The notes beneath the pieces were generated by a model. That model searched no databases. It saw nothing but the letters and a program-made list of their open reading frames with translations, and was not told where the DNA came from. Shown piece after piece: positions 50,176-57,795 of a DNA stretch of 64,000 nt. The position numbers and the translations under genes were made by a program. The DNA lies in assembly GCA_036351775.1 (NCBI GenBank), contig JAZBPX010000053.1:124001-188000 (forward strand). The letters are read 5' to 3'. Origin of the DNA: Pacificimonas sp036351775 (GTDB lineage: Bacteria > Pseudomonadota > Alphaproteobacteria > Sphingomonadales > Sphingomonadaceae). The first letter of the stretch is position 1, and every line of letters begins with the position of its first letter.

Positions 50176-50796
50176 CTAGGAAACCCGGCGCTTCATGAGG
50201 TCAACGAGTGCGTCGAAGCCGTTCTTGTTGATGTAGGCGTTGAAGTCCTGTTCCTGGGTGATCGCCATGTTCACGCCGCTGACCGTGAGGTTGCGGATTT
50301 TCCAGCCATTGCCATCGGGAGACAGCAGCCATACCGCATCGATCGGCGCGGAACTGGGCGAGGTCACGCGGCTGTATACCTCCACCTGACCACGCGAGCC
50401 GGCAGGGACCGCGCGGATAATGCGGAGATCGGAATCCTTAAACGCGAACAGGTTGTTCGTGTAGGTTTCGACAACCCATGACGGGAAGACCTGCATGTAA
50501 GCGCGGAACTGGCCCTGATCGACATCGCCCCGGTGACGGCGGATCAGATACTGGCCGATATAGCTGACGTCGAAATTCTCGGCGAGGAGCGCGCGCAGTT
50601 CGGTCTTCGTCGCGTCGCTGTTCGCGCTGCCGCTGCGGACCACCTGGAAGGCCTGGTTGGCGAGGCCGTCGATGAACTCGCCGGCGCGCGCGGCGTCGGC
50701 ATCGCTGGCGGCCTGTGCATAGGCAGGCGCGGCAGCGACGAGCGCGGCGGGCGCGGCCATCGAGGCGAGAAGAATGGACAGGATACGCGGGCTCAT
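50176..50796 (-). CDS. MlaC/Ttg2D-like phospholipid-binding periplasmic protein
   Basis: This 206-residue protein has a signal peptide (ILSILLASMAAPAALVAAAP, cut near AYA-Q) and the MlaC domain: ENFDVSYIGQYLIRRHRGDV, QFRAYMQVFPSWVVETYTNN, VEVYSRVTSP and WKIRNLTVSGVNMAITQ, then QDFNAYINKNGFDALVDLM. It ferries phospholipids between membranes with the Mla ABC importer, whose other genes are not in this window. It is 22 bp after the cytochrome c gene on the same strand. The ATG at 50796 gives a clean signal peptide. Confidence 0.88.
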   Translation of the reverse strand: MSPRILSILLASMAAPAALVAAAPAYAQAASDADAARAGEFIDGLANQAFQVVRSGSANSDATKTELRALLAENFDVSYIGQYLIRRHRGDVDQGQFRAYMQVFPSWVVETYTNNLFAFKDSDLRIIRAVPAGSRGQVEVYSRVTSPSSAPIDAVWLLSPDGNGWKIRNLTVSGVNMAITQEQDFNAYINKNGFDALVDLMKRRVS

Positions 50797-50818
50797 GACT
50801 AACTGGTCCTTCAAAAAA

Positions 50819-51202
50819 TTATTCGGTGTCGCCGAGGATATACGCAACAAGACGCGCGCGGTCCTCGCCGTCTCTCAATCCCGGATAGGCCATCATGGTT
50901 CCGCGGATCGTCGCACGCGGGTTCAGGAGATAGGCGTCAAGCGTCTCGGTATTCCACACAACGCCTGAACTCTTCAGGCCGGGCGAATAGCGGCGATAAT
51001 CGGTATCGCCCGCGAGACGGCCTTCAAGATCGACAAGATGCGGGCCGAGGCGCGAAAGACTGCCCTCGACATTCGGATCGCCGTGACACGTCGCGCACTG
51101 GCGCGCGAACAGCTCTGCCATGTCGTCCTGCGATAATGCGGGCGCGTGCCCGGCCAGAAATGCAGCGGCAGCGGCCGCCATGATGGCCATCGTTTTCAGC
51201 AT
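50819..51202 (-). CDS. c-type cytochrome, class I, periplasmic
   Basis: This 127-residue protein has a signal peptide (MAIMAAAAAAFLAGHAPALS) and a heme c site C-A-T-C-H (Cys36, Cys39, His40). The sixth ligand Met lies in RGTMMAYPGLRDGEDRARLV, followed by AYILGDTE, the usual C-terminal helix. It is an electron carrier of cytochrome c556/c552-like size. It is encoded just upstream of the MlaC-like gene and probably co-transcribed, an association without an obvious functional reason. Confidence 0.9.
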   Translation of the reverse strand: MLKTMAIMAAAAAAFLAGHAPALSQDDMAELFARQCATCHGDPNVEGSLSRLGPHLVDLEGRLAGDTDYRRYSPGLKSSGVVWNTETLDAYLLNPRATIRGTMMAYPGLRDGEDRARLVAYILGDTE

Positions 51203-51250
51203 TTTATCCCCCGAACGCTTATATGGCAGGCTCGCACGACCTATAGCGCA

Positions 51251-51283
51251 GCCCGCCTGAATCCACTGTGAATTCAGGCGGGC
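51251..51283. terminator. 12-bp stem hairpin
   Basis: GCCCGCCTGAAT pairs perfectly with ATTCAGGCGGGC across a 9-nt loop. It lies 30 bp downstream of the minus-strand small-protein cluster (last stop at 51313) and upstream of the cytochrome gene, so it probably ends the cluster's transcript. No clear U-run follows. Confidence 0.55.
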
Positions 51284-51312
51284 ACGGGGGTAAACTTCGG
51301 TTCGGCAGAACG

Positions 51313-51867
51313 CTAGTTCGGCAGGTCGGTTTTCTTCAGCGCGGCATCGGCGGAATGGCGCGCGGCTTCGGCGGCCTTTTCGCTGAGCTGCTTGGCCTGC
51401 GCCTTGGCGTCACCCGCGATACTGCGAAACTCCTGCTCGCCGGTCTCGCGGGCTGCGCGGGCGGCTTCGGCAGCCTGGTCGTACAGTTCATCGCGGTAAC
51501 CGCCGATGAAGCGATTTTCCTGGCGGGTGCGCGGCAGAAGGAGACCGACGGCCATCCCGGCAAGAAGACCGAGGCCGGCGGCGGCGAGCGGGTTCGACTG
51601 AATGCTCTCGGCCGCGGTCTGGCGGCCCTGACGATAGCTGCTCTGCGCGGCGTGAAGCTGGTGCTCGCCGTAGGAGCGGGCGCGGCCGTAACGGTCCGCG
51701 GTGTAATCCTTGGCGGAGCGGTAGCGGTCGGCGGTGTAGTCGCGCGCGGCCTGTGCGTTTTCACGCACCGTTTCGGCGGTTCCCTCCGCAGTGTCCTTGA
51801 TCTTGGCAGTGACGCTCTCCGAGGCTTTGGCGGCGTCGTTGGTCTGGTCGAATTCGTTACCCGTCAT
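51313..51867 (-). CDS. YqjD/ElaB-like inner-membrane anchored protein
   Basis: This 184-residue protein has a long amphipathic helical region with tandem-like units (ARDYTADRYRSAKDYTADRY, then GRARSYGEHQLHAAQSSYRQ) reminiscent of LEA/YqjD coiled helices. A hydrophobic segment follows (PLAAAGLGLLAGMAVGLLLP), then a basic turn and a second helical region (EQEFRSIAGDAKAQAKQLSE). YqjD-like proteins associate with membranes and ribosomes in stationary phase, but this one is longer and the role is inferred. It is the last gene of a four-gene minus-strand cluster and overlaps its predecessor by 11 nt. Confidence 0.7.
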   Translation of the reverse strand: MTGNEFDQTNDAAKASESVTAKIKDTAEGTAETVRENAQAARDYTADRYRSAKDYTADRYGRARSYGEHQLHAAQSSYRQGRQTAAESIQSNPLAAAGLGLLAGMAVGLLLPRTRQENRFIGGYRDELYDQAAEAARAARETGEQEFRSIAGDAKAQAKQLSEKAAEAARHSADAALKKTDLPN

Positions 51868-52156
51868 GGTGGGTTCCTTTCTTGAGTTTGCGTCTTAGTC
51901 CGAGGCCGGCAGCGATGCCGATCCCGGCGGCAATCATGCCGGTCATCAGGGGGCGGCTCTGCGCTGCCGTCCTGGCCTTCGTGGCGCCGCCGACGGCCTT
52001 ATCGGTGACGGTGTCCGCGGTGCGCTTTGCGATGGCTGCCGGAGCCATGCGCGCCTTCAACTCACCGACCGTGTTGAGGAGGTCGGTCTTTGCAAGCGCG
52101 GCGCGGTGGCGGGCGGCCTCGGCGCGAACCATCTGGGGCGGGATATCCGGCTTCAT
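51857..52156 (-). CDS. DUF3618-like small membrane protein
   Basis: This 99-residue protein has an N-terminal helical region (VRAEAARHRAALAKTDLLNT, VGELKARMAPAAIAKR) matching the DUF3618 layout, followed by one hydrophobic segment (PLMTGMIAAGIGIAAGLGLR) and a basic tail. The start overlaps the upstream holin-like gene by 4 nt and the end overlaps the YqjD-like gene, so the proteins are probably made together, perhaps as a membrane-associated complex. Confidence 0.75.
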   Translation of the reverse strand: MKPDIPPQMVRAEAARHRAALAKTDLLNTVGELKARMAPAAIAKRTADTVTDKAVGGATKARTAAQSRPLMTGMIAAGIGIAAGLGLRRKLKKGTHHDG

Positions 52157-52572
52157 GATTCAGGTGCCCAGTCCGCGTCCGGCCTGGCATCGCGGCGCGA
52201 AACCTGGATGCGCTTCATTCGGCGCATGCGGCTCTTGCCCCACAGGAACAGCAGATATGCGAGCCCCAGATACAGCACCCCGGCGGCAAGAAAGCCGAGC
52301 GGAATACCGACCAGTTCGCCAAGGCCGAAGCCGACCGCCATCGTGAGCGCGATCGACGCGAGAAACGCAATCAGTGCCGCAGCCCCGAAGGAAATCGCCG
52401 GCTGCATGGCAAGCTCTACGCGCGCCGAAATCTCCGCGCCCACATAGGTTTTCTGCGCCTCTATCCATATCCGAAGGTCGTCCTTTGCCCGCGCGACCAG
52501 CGCCGCGATGTCGGGCTCTTCCGACGGCGGCAGCGGGGCGTGGCCATGACCTTGCGATACGTTCTCCGCCAT
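52153..52572 (-). CDS. phage-holin-superfamily (YqjE-like) membrane protein
   Basis: This 139-residue protein has an N-terminal amphipathic helix (DIAALVARAKDDLRIWIEAQ), two adjacent TM segments (FGAAALIAFLASIALTMAVG and GIPLGFLAAGVLYLGLAYLL) and a basic end (GKSRMRRMKRIQVSRR). This is the YqjE / 'phage holin 3_6' family, not a real phage lysis gene. With the YqjD-like and DUF3618-like neighbours it resembles the E. coli yqjCDEK grouping. It starts 5 nt after the upstream gene. Confidence 0.8.
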   Translation of the reverse strand: MAENVSQGHGHAPLPPSEEPDIAALVARAKDDLRIWIEAQKTYVGAEISARVELAMQPAISFGAAALIAFLASIALTMAVGFGLGELVGIPLGFLAAGVLYLGLAYLLFLWGKSRMRRMKRIQVSRRDARPDADWAPES

Positions 52573-52577
52573 GGCCC

Positions 52578-53180
52578 TTAGGCGTCAGTGCCGGTGGTCG
52601 GGGTGCGGGGGTCGGCATCGATACCGTCTGCCCGTTCCGTCGCCTTGGCAAAGCGCGAGATCGCGAAGCCGACAGCGGCAGCGGCACCGATGGCAATCGC
52701 CGGGGTACGGCGCACCATCTCCCGAAAGTCATCGACCAGGTCGTCCACGCTTTTCTCGTCGAGCGAATTGGCGATCTTTTCGATGCTGTCCGCAGCGTTC
52801 GTGATATACTCACTGAGCGGTTCGGCCTGCGTACCCTCGAACTGCTTCGCGGCATCGCGCGTGGAGGCTGCGAGGCTGTGCACGGTTTCGGAGGCCTTCG
52901 CCTTACCTTCGACGGCAGCGCTGCGCGCCTTCTCGGTAGCCTCGCCGGCCAGCTTGTTGGCCTGCTCGCGAACCGCCTTGGGAACGCGGCTGCTGGTTAC
53001 CGGACCGTCCGTACCGCCCTGCCCGCCCTGACCGGTCGTATCATCCTGATGCTCGGCGAGTACGGGATGAACGGTGGTTGCCTTCGCAGGCACCGACGCG
53101 CCGGTCTGAGCCGTCTCGCCGGGGATACCGGGTTTGGCGACGGCGTCGGCCGATGTGGCCTTGTCATTCTCGGTAGGCAT
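52578..53180 (-). CDS. YqjD/DUF883-like membrane-anchored protein
   Basis: This 200-residue protein has a disordered N-terminus (Ala/Thr/Gly-rich, about residues 1-70), a charged helical region (VREQANKLAGEATEKARSAA, then AASTRDAAKQFEGTQ), and a C-terminal DUF883-like end: SLDEKSVDDLVDDFREMVRR followed by the membrane segment TPAIAIGAAAAVGFAISRFA. It is the first gene of the minus-strand cluster, divergent from enolase. I choose ATG 53180 (MPTEND); AAAGGGTC upstream is a fair ribosome site. Confidence 0.7.
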   Translation of the reverse strand: MPTENDKATSADAVAKPGIPGETAQTGASVPAKATTVHPVLAEHQDDTTGQGGQGGTDGPVTSSRVPKAVREQANKLAGEATEKARSAAVEGKAKASETVHSLAASTRDAAKQFEGTQAEPLSEYITNAADSIEKIANSLDEKSVDDLVDDFREMVRRTPAIAIGAAAAVGFAISRFAKATERADGIDADPRTPTTGTDA

Positions 53181-53326
53181 AATGACCCTTTCGTTTCTTG
53201 TTCCCAATCTTGTTTGCACAACGGATGGTGCGCGGTGCGGGTTCCGTCGTCCTGCGGGCGCGTTGCGGAGCGGGAGCGGGCACAGTAACAGCCGCGCAAA
53301 TCCTGCCTATTTTCCGGAGCCGCCAC

Positions 53327-54604
53327 ATGACCGCCATCGTCGATATCCATGCCCGCCAGATCCTCGACAGCCGGGGCAATCCCACGGTGGAAGTCGATGT
53401 TCTGCTGGAGGATGGCAGCATGGGCCGCGCCGCCGTGCCGTCGGGTGCATCGACGGGAGCTTATGAAGCGGTGGAACTGCGCGACGGCGACAAGGGGCGT
53501 TATCTTGGGAAGGGCGTCGGGAAAGCGGTCGATGCCGTCAACGGCGAGATCATCGACGCGCTTCTCGGCGCGGAGGCCGAGGACCAGCTGGAAATCGACC
53601 AGGCCATGCGCGATCTCGACGGCACGGAGAACAAAGCGCGGCTGGGGGCGAACGCGATCCTGGGTGTCAGCCTGGCTGTGGCAAAGGCCGGTGCGGCGGC
53701 GCGCGGCCTGCCGCTCTACCGTTATGTCGGAGGCACTGCGGCGAATGTCCTGCCGGTGCCGATGATGAACATCGTCAACGGCGGCGCGCATGCCGACAAC
53801 CCCATCGATTTCCAGGAATTCATGATCATGCCGACAGGGGCGGAGAGTTTTTCGGAGGGGCTGCGCTGGGGCGCGGAGGTGTTCCACACACTGAAGGCGG
53901 CGCTGCACAGGGATGGGCTGGCGACGGCTGTCGGCGATGAGGGCGGCTTTGCGCCGAACCTTGCCAGCGCGGAGGCTGCGCTCGACTATGTGATGGCGGC
54001 GATCTCCGAGGCGGGTTTCAAGCCGGGCGCGGACATCATGCTGGCGCTCGACTGCGCCGCCACCGAGTTTTGCGAGGACGGCAAATACGTTTACACGGGG
54101 GAAGGCGTTACGCGCTCCGGCGACGAGCAGGCGTCTTATCTTGCGCAGCTGTGCGATGCCTATCCGATTCTGTCGATCGAGGACGGGATGGACGAGGATG
54201 ACTGGGACGGCTGGCGCGCGCTGACGGCCCGGATCGGGGACAAGGTCCAGCTGGTGGGCGACGATCTCTTCGTCACCAACCCGGAGCGTTTGAAGACCGG
54301 CATCGAGACAGATGCGGCCAATTCCATCCTGATCAAGGTCAACCAGATCGGGACGCTGTCCGAAACGCTGGATGCGGTGAACATGGCGCACCGGGCGGGC
54401 TTCACCTCCGTCATGTCACACCGCTCGGGCGAGACGGAAGATGCGACGATCGCCGACCTCGCCGTCGCTACGAACTGCGGACAGATCAAGACCGGCAGCC
54501 TTGCGCGGTCGGACCGGCTGGCGAAGTACAACCAGCTCCTTCGGATCGAGGAGGAGCTGGGCGGCATGGCGGTCTATGCCGGGAAGAGTGTGCTGCGCAC
54601 CTGA
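53327..54604 (+). CDS. eno: enolase
   Basis: This 425-residue glycolytic enzyme converts 2-phosphoglycerate to phosphoenolpyruvate. Signatures are IVDIHARQILDSRGNPTVEV, the Mg-binding LSIEDGMDEDDWDGW and LVGDDLFVTNPERL, the catalytic Lys region ILIKVNQIGTLSET and the family signature MSHRSGETEDATIADLAV. The ATG at 53327 gives the usual N-terminus. It is followed by an FtsB-like gene and the PDH cluster, a common order in alphaproteobacteria. Confidence 0.97.
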   Translation: MTAIVDIHARQILDSRGNPTVEVDVLLEDGSMGRAAVPSGASTGAYEAVELRDGDKGRYLGKGVGKAVDAVNGEIIDALLGAEAEDQLEIDQAMRDLDGTENKARLGANAILGVSLAVAKAGAAARGLPLYRYVGGTAANVLPVPMMNIVNGGAHADNPIDFQEFMIMPTGAESFSEGLRWGAEVFHTLKAALHRDGLATAVGDEGGFAPNLASAEAALDYVMAAISEAGFKPGADIMLALDCAATEFCEDGKYVYTGEGVTRSGDEQASYLAQLCDAYPILSIEDGMDEDDWDGWRALTARIGDKVQLVGDDLFVTNPERLKTGIETDAANSILIKVNQIGTLSETLDAVNMAHRAGFTSVMSHRSGETEDATIADLAVATNCGQIKTGSLARSDRLAKYNQLLRIEEELGGMAVYAGKSVLRT

Positions 54605-54688
54605 CTCCTTCCGTTCATCGCAGGCTGGAGTCCGGCGGGCCGCTTCGGCGTTGACGCGGCGCGGATCGCGTGATTCAAGGGCGTTGCG

Positions 54689-55000
54689 ATGCGTAGCTCA
54701 ACTGATATCGGAAGGCGGTTCGGGACCGCGCTGGGCATGGCCGTGCTCGGCGGTATCACCGCGCTGTGCCTTTACCAGATGCTGCTGGGTGCGAACGGCC
54801 TGATCCACCTGCCCGCCCTGAAGGCAGAGCGCGCCGCCCTGAGCGCCGATGCGCAGGCCATGGCGGCAGAGCGGGCCCGGATGAAGCACCGCGTCATGCT
54901 GATGGGCGAAGAGGCCGATCCCGACTATGCCGAGGAACTGGTCCGCCAGCGCCTGCGGCTGGTCCGCGAAGACGAGATCATCGTTCGCCTGCCCAAATGA
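54689..55000 (+). CDS. ftsB: FtsB/DivIC-type septum formation initiator
   Basis: This 103-residue bitopic protein has a cytoplasmic N-terminus of about 12 residues, one TM (ALGMAVLGGITALCLYQMLL) and a periplasmic coiled coil (LPALKAERAALSADAQAMAA to RARMKHRV), ending in DYAEELVRQRLRLVREDEII. This is the FtsB layout; it joins FtsL/FtsQ in the divisome. The gene lies between eno and pdhA, the usual location in this group. Confidence 0.88.
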   Translation: MRSSTDIGRRFGTALGMAVLGGITALCLYQMLLGANGLIHLPALKAERAALSADAQAMAAERARMKHRVMLMGEEADPDYAEELVRQRLRLVREDEIIVRLPK

Positions 55001-55096
55001 TCGGCCGGCCTCCCGCGCCGTCCGCGGCCTCTTTCCCCATTGCGGGGAAGCCCCTAAGCGAGGCGCATACGGACGTACGCGCACGAAGGGGCACCG

Positions 55097-56164
55097 ATGG
55101 CGGCGAAGAAAGCGAAAGCGGATAAGGACGATGCGCCGCGCGTACGAATTACCGAGGCGCGGGCAGGGCTGGACCAAGTGCCGATGCCGGAGCGCTATGA
55201 TGCCTCCAAGGACGATCTGACCGCGCATTACCGTGAGATGTTGCTGATCCGCCGCTTCGAGGAGAAGGCCGGGCAGCTGTACGGCATGGGCCTGATCGGC
55301 GGATTCTGTCACCTGTATATCGGCCAGGAAGCGGTCGTCACCGGCGTTCAAGCCGCCATGAAGGATACCGACAGCGTCATTGGCGGCTACCGCGTTCACG
55401 GCCACATGCTGGCCTGCGGAATTCCGGCGAAGGCGGTGATGGCGGAGCTTACCGGCCGCGCGGCGGGAATAAGCCGGGGTAAGGGCGGGTCGATGCACAT
55501 GTTCTCGACCAAGCATAAGTTTTACGGCGGCCACGGCATTGTTGGCGCGCAGGTCCCGCTGGGGGCGGGCCTCGCCTTCGCGCATAAGTACAAGGAAGAT
55601 GGCGGCGTCGCGGTCATCTATTTCGGCGACGGCGCGGCAAACCAGGGCCAGGTCTACGAAGCCTTCAACATGGCCGAGCTGTGGAAGCTGCCCGCGCTCT
55701 TCATTATCGAAAACAACCAGTATGCGATGGGCACGAGCGTCAACCGCGCGTCCGCCGAGGACCAGCTGTTCCGGCGCGGCGAGAGCTTCCGCATTGAGGG
55801 GATGCAGGTGAACGGCATGGACGTGCTCGACGTGCGCGGGTCGGCCGAAACGGCGCTCGAGTGGGTGCGCGGCGGTAATGGTCCGGTGCTGATGGAATAT
55901 ATGACCTACCGGTACCGCGGCCATTCCATGTCCGACCCGGCAAAATATCGCAGCCGCGACGAGGTCCAGGATGTGCGCACCAAGCGCGACCCGATCGAGG
56001 CGGCGAAGGCCGAGCTGCTGAAGATGAATGTCGAGGAGGACGAGCTAAAAGCGCTGGAAAAAGACATCCGCGCCGAGGTGAACGAGGCGGCGGACTTTGC
56101 CGAACAGACGCCGGAGCCGGACCTCGAGGAGCTTTATACCGACGTGACGGTGGGGAGCTACTGA
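55097..56164 (+). CDS. pdhA: pyruvate dehydrogenase E1 component, alpha subunit
   Basis: This 355-residue protein binds thiamine diphosphate through GDGAANQGQVYEAFNMAELW ending in the ENNQYAMGTS region. The substrate motif GGYRVHGHMLACG and the phosphorylation-loop-like YRYRGHSMSDPAKYRSRDE are standard. With E1-beta it decarboxylates pyruvate and acetylates the lipoyl domains. The N-terminus is basic (MAAKKAKADKDDAPRVRITE), as in other alphaproteobacteria. It is separated from pdhB by 163 bp that contain a palindromic repeat pair. Confidence 0.95.
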   Translation: MAAKKAKADKDDAPRVRITEARAGLDQVPMPERYDASKDDLTAHYREMLLIRRFEEKAGQLYGMGLIGGFCHLYIGQEAVVTGVQAAMKDTDSVIGGYRVHGHMLACGIPAKAVMAELTGRAAGISRGKGGSMHMFSTKHKFYGGHGIVGAQVPLGAGLAFAHKYKEDGGVAVIYFGDGAANQGQVYEAFNMAELWKLPALFIIENNQYAMGTSVNRASAEDQLFRRGESFRIEGMQVNGMDVLDVRGSAETALEWVRGGNGPVLMEYMTYRYRGHSMSDPAKYRSRDEVQDVRTKRDPIEAAKAELLKMNVEEDELKALEKDIRAEVNEAADFAEQTPEPDLEELYTDVTVGSY

Positions 56165-56185
56165 TGATGGTCGCTGACCGCGCAC

Positions 56186-56262
56186 GTCATCCTGAACTTG
56201 TTTCAGGATCCCAACGGCAACGCTGCCTCGATGGCTGGACCCTGAAACAAGTTCAGGGTGAC
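56186..56262. repeat. 25-nt inverted repeat pair between pdhA and pdhB
   Basis: Left arm 56186-56210 (GTCATCCTGAACTTGTTTCA...) and right arm 56238-56262 (...TGAAACAAGTTCAGGGTGAC) are reverse complements at 23 of 25 positions, with 27 bases between. In RNA the arms would form a long hairpin inside the pdhA-pdhB transcript. This is the GTCATCC...GGATGAC repeat family of sphingomonads. Confidence 0.8.
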
Positions 56263-56327
56263 GGTAATGTGAGTGATGACGGTGAACACGTCGGTCTCCA
56301 TGACGAGCAAATTGGAGGCAGCTACTG

Positions 56328-57719
56328 ATGCCCATGGAGATCAAGCTGCCGGCCATGTCGCCAACGATGGAGGAGGGGACGCTCGCCAAGTGGCTGGTGG
56401 CCGAGGGGGATGCGGTGAACCCCGGCGACCTGCTGGCCGAGATCGAAACCGACAAGGCGACGATGGAGCTGGAGGCCGATGAGGGCGGCACGGTCGCAAA
56501 GCTGCTGGTCGAGGAGGGTAGCGAGGGCGTCGCGGTCGGCACGCTGATCGCGATCATCGCCGAAGAGGGCGAGGATGCGGGCGCTGTCGAGGCACCGAGC
56601 CCGCCTGAGCCGCCGAATTCGACTGAGACGCAGCAGTCGTCTTCCTCGCCGGACGTCGAGGCGGTCGAGCCGAAGTCGGAGCGCGATGCGCCCGCCAGCC
56701 TGTCCGTCGAACCGGAAGTGCCCGAAGGTACGGCGATGACGCGCATGACGGTGCGCGAGGCGCTGCGCGATGCGATGGCAGAGGAAATGCGCGCCGACGA
56801 CCTCGTCTTCGTGATGGGCGAGGAAGTCGCCGAATATCAGGGCGCTTACAAAGTCACGCAGGGCCTGCTGGAAGAGTTTGGCGACAAGCGCGTCATCGAC
56901 ACGCCGATCACCGAATATGGCTTTGCCGGCGTCGCGTCGGGCGCGGCGATGGGCGGCCTCAAGCCGATCTGCGAGTTCATGACCTTCAACTTCGCAATGC
57001 AGGCCATCGACCATATCGTGAATTCCGCGGGCAAGACGCTGTACATGTCGGGCGGCCAGATGCGCTGTCCGGTGGTCTTTCGCGGCCCCAACGGCGCGGC
57101 CTCGCGCGTGGCAGCGCAGCACAGCCAGAATTACGGGCCGTGGTATGCGAGCGTGCCGGGTCTCGTCGTGATCGCCCCCTATGATGCAGCGAGCGCGAAG
57201 GGCCTGCTGCGCGCGGCGATCCAGTCGCCGGACCCGGTCGTCTTTCTGGAAAACGAGCTGCTGTATGGCCAGAGCTTCGATGTGCCGGATGTCGAGGACT
57301 GGGTGCTGCCCATCGGCAAGGCGAAGACGGTGCGGAGCGGCGGCGACGTGACGCTGGTCAGTTATTCCATCGGTGTCGGTGTGGCGCTGGACGCGGCGGA
57401 AACGCTGGCGGGTGAGGGGATCGAGGCGGAGGTCATCGACCTGCGCACGCTGCGCCCGCTCGACCGCGACGCGGTTTTGCAATCACTGGCAAAGACAAAC
57501 CGGCTTGTCGTCGTCGAGGAGGGCTGGCCGACCTGTTCTATCGCCTCGGAAATTCAGGCGATCTGCATGGAGGATGGCTTCGATCACTTGGACGCGCCGG
57601 TCCTGCGCGTGACCAACAAGGACGTACCGCTGCCCTATGCTGAGAACCTGGAGAAGGCGGCGATCGTGAAGGTCGCGGATGTCGTCACAGCGGCCAAGCG
57701 GGTCTGCTACAAGGCGTGA
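56328..57719 (+). CDS. pdhB: pyruvate dehydrogenase E1 component, beta subunit, with N-terminal lipoyl domain
   Basis: This 463-residue protein has a full lipoyl domain at residues 1-80 (MEIKLPAMSPTMEEGTLAKW, lipoyl Lys in AEIETDKATMELEA), then an acidic/Pro-rich linker, then the E1-beta transketolase-like domain from about residue 138 (MTVREALRDAMAEEMRADDL to NLEKAAIVKVADVV). The lipoyl fusion is typical of alphaproteobacterial PdhB. Thus both E1-beta and E2 (59572) carry a lipoyl arm. Compare the accessory E1-beta at the window start, whose lipoyl domain is a separate gene. Confidence 0.95.
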   Translation: MPMEIKLPAMSPTMEEGTLAKWLVAEGDAVNPGDLLAEIETDKATMELEADEGGTVAKLLVEEGSEGVAVGTLIAIIAEEGEDAGAVEAPSPPEPPNSTETQQSSSSPDVEAVEPKSERDAPASLSVEPEVPEGTAMTRMTVREALRDAMAEEMRADDLVFVMGEEVAEYQGAYKVTQGLLEEFGDKRVIDTPITEYGFAGVASGAAMGGLKPICEFMTFNFAMQAIDHIVNSAGKTLYMSGGQMRCPVVFRGPNGAASRVAAQHSQNYGPWYASVPGLVVIAPYDAASAKGLLRAAIQSPDPVVFLENELLYGQSFDVPDVEDWVLPIGKAKTVRSGGDVTLVSYSIGVGVALDAAETLAGEGIEAEVIDLRTLRPLDRDAVLQSLAKTNRLVVVEEGWPTCSIASEIQAICMEDGFDHLDAPVLRVTNKDVPLPYAENLEKAAIVKVADVVTAAKRVCYKA

Positions 57720-57795
57720 TCCACGCAGGGTGGACGGAAAGCTCGGCAGGGGCCGGAGCGCCGGCCCGTTAAGGGCGGCAAGCCGGAAAACCTGC

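Noticed and set aside
52153..52572. Phage holin, possible prophage remnant
   Set aside because: The holin-superfamily hit is the YqjE type; no other phage gene, integrase or att repeat is nearby.
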